Shown here one piece after another: positions 58,251 through 64,000 of a stretch of 64,000 nucleotides of DNA. Within the stretch, counting starts at the first letter, position 1; every line of letters starts with the position of its first letter. Location of the stretch: positions 40,811,695 through 40,875,694 of the forward strand of contig CM049316.1 of NCBI GenBank assembly GCA_026874595.1, given 5' to 3'. The notes beneath the pieces were generated by a model that did no database searches, was not told the DNA's origin, and worked only from the letters and a program-made list of their open reading frames with translations. The position numbers were made by a program, and so were the translations under genes. This DNA is from Sipunculus nudus. Its lineage: Eukaryota; Annelida; Sipuncula; Golfingiida; Sipunculidae.

Positions 58251-58980
58251 ATGGCAGATAATATACAATTTCAAGTCTTCTCTTTGAATGTGAGAGGGAT
58301 AAGAAATTATGTTAAGAGGAGACAAATATTTAATTGGTTGGCGAAGCACAAAGCACTCCATGGGATCGGCTTCTTACATGAACGTCACTGTATAAAACAA
58401 GATGAAACCAAATGGTTTAAACTATGGCGTGGTAAAATTTATCTATCTCATGGGAACAAAATCATAAAGAGTATCTATACTTGTTGGAAAAAATGTTGAA
58501 TTTACGGAGATAAATAAGAGTATTGATAGTAATGGAAGATATATCATAATTGAATGTGAAATTGAGGGTCTTCATTGTATGCTTGTTAATATCTATGCAC
58601 CAAATTATGAATAACAGCAAGTTTTCTTTTTTCCCAAATGTTTTTGAAGAAATAATAAATATGTCTTATGATTTAAATATTGATCTTATCTGGGGAGGAG
58701 ATTTTAATGTACGTCTTACCAAACATGATGCCAATGGAGGCAGAACAAATGTGAAGCAGGCTTCAGTCAAAAAAACTATTTTCTATAATGAAGCTATTAT
58801 ATATAAGTGATAAATGGCGTATAAAACATGAAAATGCAAAATTGTTTACTTGGCGATCCCCAACTCCATTTATTCACAGACTTCTGGAATATGTTTCACA
58901 ACAAACACTGTTCAGCCACTTGAATGTTGTGAGAACATTCCTGCCGTAAGCACTGACCACTCAGCAGTCTTGAAATTAAA
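58251..58980 (+). pseudogene. LINE ORF2 endonuclease domain, plus-strand copy, degenerate
   Basis: ORF2 starts at ATG 58251 with MADNIQFQVFSLNVRGIRN. A KRRQIFNWL segment and LHERHCIKQDETKWFKLW follow, the QETH block of apurinic endonucleases with an H in place of the usual T and a shifted glutamate. After a frameshift near 58490 comes EINKSID and LVNIYAPN. Then WGGDFNV at about 58691-58711 and, in another frame, KLFTWRSPTPF and STDHSAVLKLK (58948-58985), the catalytic DH pair. Stops and frameshifts make it non-functional. Confidence 0.88.
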
Positions 58981-59027
58981 AGTAAACAAAGGATATTAAA
59001 CATTTAAGTAGATGAAGACCTATGATT

Positions 59028-59435
59028 TTGCTAAATATTGATATAAAAATATTGAGTAAAATTTTAGTAAACAGAACAGGAAGATATCTTCCAAAGCTAA
59101 TACAAAATGGACAGTATGCCTTCATACAAGAAAGATATAAACGAAAACCAATAAGATTAATATGGGATGTGTAACATTATACTCCTACTCAAGTAGGAAA
59201 CAATCCTGTAATATTGTTTGCAGCTGATATAGATAATGCCTTTGATAGTGTGGACCTTGGTTTTATGTATGAAACATTTAGGTATTTTGGTTTTGAAGAT
59301 GCTTTCATTAACTGGATTAAACTGTTACAAACTGATGTACAAAGTTCAGTTTTTGAACAAAGGTTTTACAACTGGTTATTTCCAGTAACAACAAGTGACA
59401 CAGCAAGGTGATCCACTGGCTGCATTTATATAAAT
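59028..59435 (+). pseudogene. LINE reverse transcriptase fragment joined by internal deletion
   Basis: Directly after the endonuclease end the frame jumps to LLNIDIKILSKILVNRTGRY (59028 onward), then NGQYAFIQERYKRKPIRLIW. A stop follows, and then LFAADIDNAFDSVDLGFMYE (motif A, about 59214-59270), FGFEDAFINWIKLLQTDVQS, and in a shifted frame QQGDPLAAFI (59401-59430). The palm motif C (YADD) and everything downstream is missing, and the ~250-codon linker between endonuclease and RT fingers is deleted. The copy ends in AT-rich sequence at about 59435. Confidence 0.88.
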
Positions 59436-59819
59436 TATATATATATTATTGTCATTATATTGTTAATCGTTGAATTAAAATAATAATTAAATTCGCCATT
59501 GATGAAGAATGACTGTGGAACTCAATCAATAATCTGAGGCGAAAAAAGAAATGAAAAAATGTATTACATTTATTTTCATGATAATTGTTTTCACCTTTTT
59601 TTGCTTGCATGTGCTCTATTATCTTTCACGTAAAACTACATATAATGCCCTTAACTGATTTATTTCTTAATTTTTGCCAGCATAGAAAGCCGCAATTGCT
59701 ATTGTGTTAAACATGTTGTAAACCTCTCACTTTTTATATATCTAGTATGATTTAATTGAAGAAATTAAAGATTTAAACCCGGGACCTGAATTTCCTACAC
59801 CTCACTTTTCTTTTCAGGT
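59436..59819. other. unassigned AT-rich sequence
   Basis: Short (AT) tract at 59439-59452, otherwise nothing recognised. Confidence 0.4.
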
Positions 59820-60010
59820 TTACTCATTGGTCTCGGAAGGACAAGCAAGCGCTTAAGAGAGAAAGAGTAAATAAAGATATGTACCTCTCATCCGTTTATC
59901 CGGCGACGACAATGGCAACGAAAACGACGATTCGTTTCTGGTGTTAAAATAATTTATTCTGTAACATTTGTAAGCGGACGCCGTATCGGTCTTGGATTGA
60001 ATTTTTGCGG
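59820..60010 (+). repeat. dispersed repeat family D, copy 1
   Basis: Shares GCGCTTAAG-AGAAAGAGTA-type sequence and GTAACATTTGTAAGCGGACG then CC with 62890-63045. It also holds ATCCGTTTATCCGGCGACGA at 59890, whose diverged inverse complement lies at about 60425-60460, so the segment may be one end of a ~580-bp foldback unit. Confidence 0.5.
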
Positions 60011-60979
60011 ACAAAACCGTATGGCGCCCGCACCATATAATGACGTCACTACCACAAGCAGCGGCACCCTTTCCTAGCATGGCATAAGACCAATAAGATG
60101 AACCAAAAAGCCATATTATCTGCAAAAAAAGACAAAAAGCAGTACAACCGACCTGCTGTCTAAATACACGGTAATATTATATTAATCACTCTTCATTCGG
60201 TGTATGAAATAAATTCCAATACGTTCCTTTTTGTCTTTGTATTTGATTAATCAGATGAATTCAGTATCCTCCCTTTTTTCTTCCCCATCTTGTCAACACT
60301 GTAATTTAAGGAGTTCTCTCCCCTGAAAGTGGATCGTGGTGAACAAAACACGTGCGATTTGGCCTCCGATTATAAATTTTGCCAGATGTATATAGGTACA
60401 CCAAAACGCATTGTCATTGTCGTCCTTGCCGTTGTCACTACTTTGGTCGAATAAACGGATCAATGTGTCAACATAAAAGTGTTAAAAATAGAATATCTTG
60501 TTACAGTTTATTGCATGCATCACTGCCATCCAACATCCAACATTCGCGTGTTGAGCGAAGGGGATTCATGGGTGATGTTGAGTGACGGTATTATCAGTTA
60601 TTGCATAAAGGCCGAGACACTACATTCTCAAATGTTCACTTCAGGGTATTTCTTATTCATTATGTATAGTTCCATTTTATTGTTATGAAGGGCAGTGTAA
60701 TATAACTGAAAAACGAGTGGACAATTAATTTATTTTGGCGGCAACATAGCATTATATTGTGAGTCGAGACTGTGTTTTTTGTGTCTGCGTCTGTTTAATA
60801 ACTTAATAACAGCTGGATTGACCAAGACAATATTTGAAAATCGACTCCATGGGGATTCTTTCCAAGTGAGTCATATTGGAGTGCATCAATTTATAAATAA
60901 CTGGAGAATCGGTCCTATCAGGCCACACAAAAACAAATATGTCTGTGGACTCTTTGACCAAAAACAGAGTGGTCTAACT
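60011..60979. other. unassigned; possible foldback partner near 60400-60470
   Basis: No gene recognised. The stretch GTCATTGTCGTCCTTGCCGT near 60412 followed by CGAATAAACGGATC is the rough inverse of sequence at 59887-59935. Frames of 68-92 codons here show no recognisable motif. Confidence 0.4.
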
Positions 60980-61325
60980 GCCTCCGCCATGAGGGCTTGC
61001 GTTCATTTCCGTTCGTGTGTTGGTGTTTGTGAATGTTTTTATTCACAATATATCTGATCCATCATGAACGGAATTTCATAAAATTGTTAGGGCATTTTGG
61101 GAATGGGCCAATGAAGAATCGATTAGTTTTTGGTGTGAATCCGTCACATGATCCAGATTTCAGGAAAGTCATCAAGGAATATTCAGTTTTGTAGTGGTCA
61201 TTTATGCACCAATGAATCTGGGAATATAGGCCGAATAAGTGAATGAAAACGCGGGTTTAGGAATACCCCATAATAGCGTGCCCCTCATGGCGGAGGCTTG
61301 CAATAATTGGAATGCAGATTTCTAC
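60980..61325 (+). mobile_element. short Helitron-like element, copy 5
   Basis: Left end GCCTCCGCCATG (60980-60991) has its perfect inverse CATGGCGGAGGC at 61286-61297. Between them are GTTCATTTCCGTTCGTGTGT, GAACGGAATTTCATAAAATT, TTTTTGGTGTGAATCCG, GTCATCAAGGAATATTC and TGGGAATATAGGCCGAATAA. The 3' hairpin is degraded (GCAATAATTGGAATGC, 61300-61315) and the terminus reads CTAC instead of CTAG. This is the longest and most complete copy of the internal sequence. Confidence 0.65.
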
Positions 61326-62097
61326 TTTCTTTTGAATTTTTCGGAAATGACAAAATATATAAGTTAGGATACAACAATTCTTAAAATGATATAAACAACA
61401 AACATTTATTTTATTTTCCGGAACATAATTACAAAAAGATATTTTTAATACACCTTATGATTTCTTGTAAAGTAGGATTTAGGCAAAAGGAGTAATTGCA
61501 ATGGTAACACAAATATACACTGATATCGAGAACACGATTCTCGATCAAGAAAAATATCCATTCATAAAATCAGTGATTCCGTGTAAACATTCATTTGTGG
61601 TGTTGTATTGACAAAAAAAATGAAGGAATATTTTGTCGTCAAACAATATGTTTACCTCGCGACCCGTTGTCCTGGATGGTCAAAAAGCTGAGGTATTTGA
61701 TGCGTCGACTATAATGTTTTCCGCTCAAGTTATGTGTACATGTGTAATCATCTATGTTAAATCACTGTGTTTCCGTTTCAGATGTGAATGAACAAAATGT
61801 TTTATTGAATATCTGGATCCGGATAAAAAAAATCCTCCCCAGTCAATGTACTTCTACTCTTTTAAAGTTCGGCGAAATTATTCTTCATAGCAGTTACTTG
61901 ACAAAAATACAAACCAATAGATCCAGGCTAAAACATAGCCTCTTTGGTGAAGATAATAAACAGGATTTTCAGATAGAAAAAGATTCGAATTAAACCATTT
62001 TTTATATTAAAAAAGCCTTAACTTTTCTTTTTATCGCCTGAATTATAGGCGACAGTCTGAAATACTAATATTCTTTAAAATACATGTACATGAAATC
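61326..62097. other. unassigned intergenic sequence
   Basis: No gene or repeat recognised. A 79-codon frame at 61754-61993 starts in polypyrimidine-CAG context (TTTCCGTTTCAG just inside it), which could mimic a splice acceptor, but no family is recognised. Confidence 0.4.
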
Positions 62098-62375
62098 AAT
62101 GTTGTTGGTGAATTTGAGCTGCGAATCACATGTACCTAAGCTAGCTTTTTCTCAGTGTCGGGGTCTTTAACGTTCCCCAAATATTTTACAATAGAAGGAA
62201 ATAGTAACCTGGTTAACCGCAAGCAGACGTCTAGTTTTTCATTATAAGACTTTCTTTATGCTGCACAGCATTGACAATTGTGAAAAGGTACACGATTTAT
62301 GCTTTGTGATCTGTCAACACCCACATGGAACGGAACTTTTTTTCACCTTGCACTCTACGGCGAATATGAACAAAT
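62098..62375 (+). repeat. dispersed repeat family C, copy 2
   Basis: Homologous to 55310-55605 with the same landmarks in order. Confidence 0.72.
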
Positions 62376-62431
62376 GACACATATTTCACCTAACTTTAAC
62401 CAGTTTAATAATAATATAAAAACAGCGAAAC

Positions 62432-62612
62432 CTTGAAATTACCACCAACGGGACCTTCATAAAATGGCCGCACTTTCCAGGTGGTCGTCTAAGCGATCGA
62501 GGTCTCATATACAGAGTCAAAGAGGGTTGGGACCGTGAAAAAGTGGTTGTTATTTTGAGGTGGTCGCTAAACTGAGATGGTCGTTAGGGGAGGTTCGACT
62601 ATACCATTTTTT
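62432..62612. mobile_element. MITE-like unit with GGTGGTCG subrepeats
   Basis: Subterminal boxes CAGGTGGTCGTCTAAGCGAT, GAGGTGGTCGCTAAACTGAG and GATGGTCGTTAGGGGAGGTT recur near the right end. The left end has AACCTTGAAATTACCACCAA, an imperfect inverse of them. Size and plan parallel the unit at 13228-13433, though the sequences differ. No coding capacity. Confidence 0.5.
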
Positions 62613-62814
62613 GTATACTAAGAGTACGTCCTTGAGCTGTTGGTCTTTGGAGATAAAGAGAGGGTAAGCATTTGATGTGAACAATATGATATTTTTACAT
62701 CTTATGGATTTCAAGTTTTATATACACAGGTCTCTGAAAATTCTAAGGTCGTAACCTTTTGTTAAGAATTCGGAACGTATACTAAGTGATCAACTGAGCT
62801 TTCGTCATTTCGCC
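62613..62814. other. unassigned intergenic sequence
   Basis: Nothing recognised. Confidence 0.4.
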
Positions 62815-63050
62815 TTTTTGATACCGACGGAGATCGAACCCGGGAACGTCATAAGTCTCATTTGTGAATAACTCAATAGTGTGTATGTAACAGAGGGGTA
62901 AGACAACGCTTAAGTAAGAAAGGGTACATACACATTAGTCAATTTAAAAGACAATTTGACCATAACAACAATTTGTATTTTGGCATGCATATATATTCAG
63001 TTTGGTAATATTTGTAAAAGGACGCCGAGTCCCATTTGTTTCTTTCATTA
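62815..63050. repeat. dispersed repeat family D, copy 2, with tRNA-like B box
   Basis: GGAGATCGAACCCGGGAACG (62830 onward) is the inverse of a tRNA-type B box (GGTTCGATCTC). It is followed by CAACGCTTAAGTAAGAAAGG and GGTAATATTTGTAAAAGGAC then GCCG, shared with 59850-59985. Copy 1 has AAACCCGGGACCTG in the matching position. So family D may be a tRNA-derived SINE read on the minus strand. Confidence 0.5.
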
Positions 63051-64000
63051 GAATTGACCACGAGGACGACGATATAATTATAATTATAGTCCCAACCTAA
63101 GAGTCATAAGTTGGAGTGGAGAGACGGCAATCGATCCGTTTATGGAAGGCTGGTGCTATTCAATAGGGTGGTATTCAATCATGTCGAGATCCTTAGGAAG
63201 ACGAAGTGCGATTAACATACAGTGTTATCCATTCTGGACTTCGTCTGTGCCGGTTTTTCGGGACATAACTGTTTGATCTTGTCTCTACACTGCTCGTGAA
63301 AAGGATGCACGTGCTTAGTTGAAGTGACGTCATTTCCTTTAGGATCCCCGGCAAAGGCAAAACAATCCCTGTATTTAATAATAACCTAAATTAAGATTCT
63401 TGTCGCGTTGCCTTTGCCGTGCTTTGCGGCAGAAAACATTTCCACACGACCACTTTCGTTTTCAGTTGGTCGGATAAATAAATGAATAATATACAAACTT
63501 CATATAGCTGTGCAGGCATGCGCAGCCTGTTTGTTTTTCGGCGGCGTGTTCTATAGGGCCATTTTCATGCAGCGATGATACGGTACCTAAAATATCACGT
63601 ATTACCAAATTTTCTTACTCGATTGATGAAGATATTTCCAGCAAATATAAGTACAAATAGGGCGAAGAAAATAAGAGAGTCCATAATTGTGATCCATGAG
63701 GTATTTAGATTTGACACGTGAAAATGACTTGTATTAAATTTCCTTATATTAAATGACAATCAATCAATATATATGTCTGTATTGTTGATTTTGATTAATT
63801 CGATATATACATCAGGGTATTATCTTTAACTCATGGGTTTGTAGGACGTAAATTGATATTCAACCCGGATGTGCCTGGATGCATTTCTTTCGTGTTTCCT
63901 TAGACATTTTTACATTGCAGGACAATCAAGATAATTGGGTAGATCGATATCAAAATCCACTGATAGGGCTCAACATCGTGTTATATGTCTGTAGAAGCTT
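63051..64000. other. unassigned intergenic sequence
   Basis: No gene or repeat recognised to the end of the window. Confidence 0.45.

Noticed and set aside
62825-62900. Possible tRNA gene around the GGTTCGATCTC box
   Set aside because: Only the B box is convincing; the sequence belongs to dispersed family D.
1-64000. LTR retrotransposon or integrated virus
   Set aside because: I searched by eye for paired long terminal repeats and for protease, integrase or envelope motifs and found none; the only reverse transcriptase segments belong to LINEs.

Overview
This window looks like intergenic or intronic DNA from an animal nuclear genome. It is AT-rich and full of AT/GT/CT microsatellites, has no operon-like gene packing, and carries LINE, SINE and rolling-circle-type transposon remains. 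Two copies of an element built from about 155-160 bp core repeats, an ACGG-type microsatellite and a terminal hairpin resemble the 'pearl' (Helentron-associated, HINE) elements of bivalves. The best guess is therefore a marine mollusc or close lophotrochozoan; this is inference. I could not recognise any intact host protein-coding gene. Most open frames are repeat translations or chance frames; the few that might be exons are listed with low confidence.

Layout. 0.65-3.0 kb: a 48-bp minisatellite with a 238-bp higher-order period and an internal 764-bp-offset duplication. 4.6-5.5 kb: an old tandem duplication. 5.9-6.3 and 25.0-25.4 kb: two copies of an unnamed dispersed repeat. 8-11 kb: AT microsatellites and a 41-bp tandem array. 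12.1-13.4 kb: a ~34-40 bp degenerate array and a MITE-like unit. 15.2-15.5 and 45.8-46.1 kb: a second unnamed dispersed family. 18.3 kb: a short signal-peptide ORF. 20.7-21.5 and 31.3-33.1 kb: pearl-like elements. 22.7-23.4 kb: a ~145-bp tandem array. 24.5, 29.2, 39.4, 40.7 and 61.0 kb: five copies of a short Helitron-like element, all in the same orientation. 27.4-28.4 kb: a ~37-bp array. 28.55-29.18 kb: a foldback element. 34.40-34.56 kb: a near-perfect 74-bp-arm palindrome inside a microsatellite cluster. 36.0-37.1 kb: a 58-bp array. 43.8-45.4 kb: a satellite array interrupted by a tRNA-derived SINE.

49.3-53.0 kb (minus strand) and 57.2-59.4 kb (plus strand): two degenerate copies of an L1/Tx1-like LINE with recognisable ORF1, endonuclease and reverse transcriptase segments. 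The first is interrupted by about 0.7 kb of unrelated DNA. The last 9 kb holds further dispersed repeats and a MITE-like unit. The genes do not form a system: the window is a mosaic of decayed mobile elements and local tandem amplification. The most unusual structures are the palindrome, the higher-order minisatellite, the compact Helitron-like family with internal inverted repeats, and the SINE inserted precisely into one of its copies.
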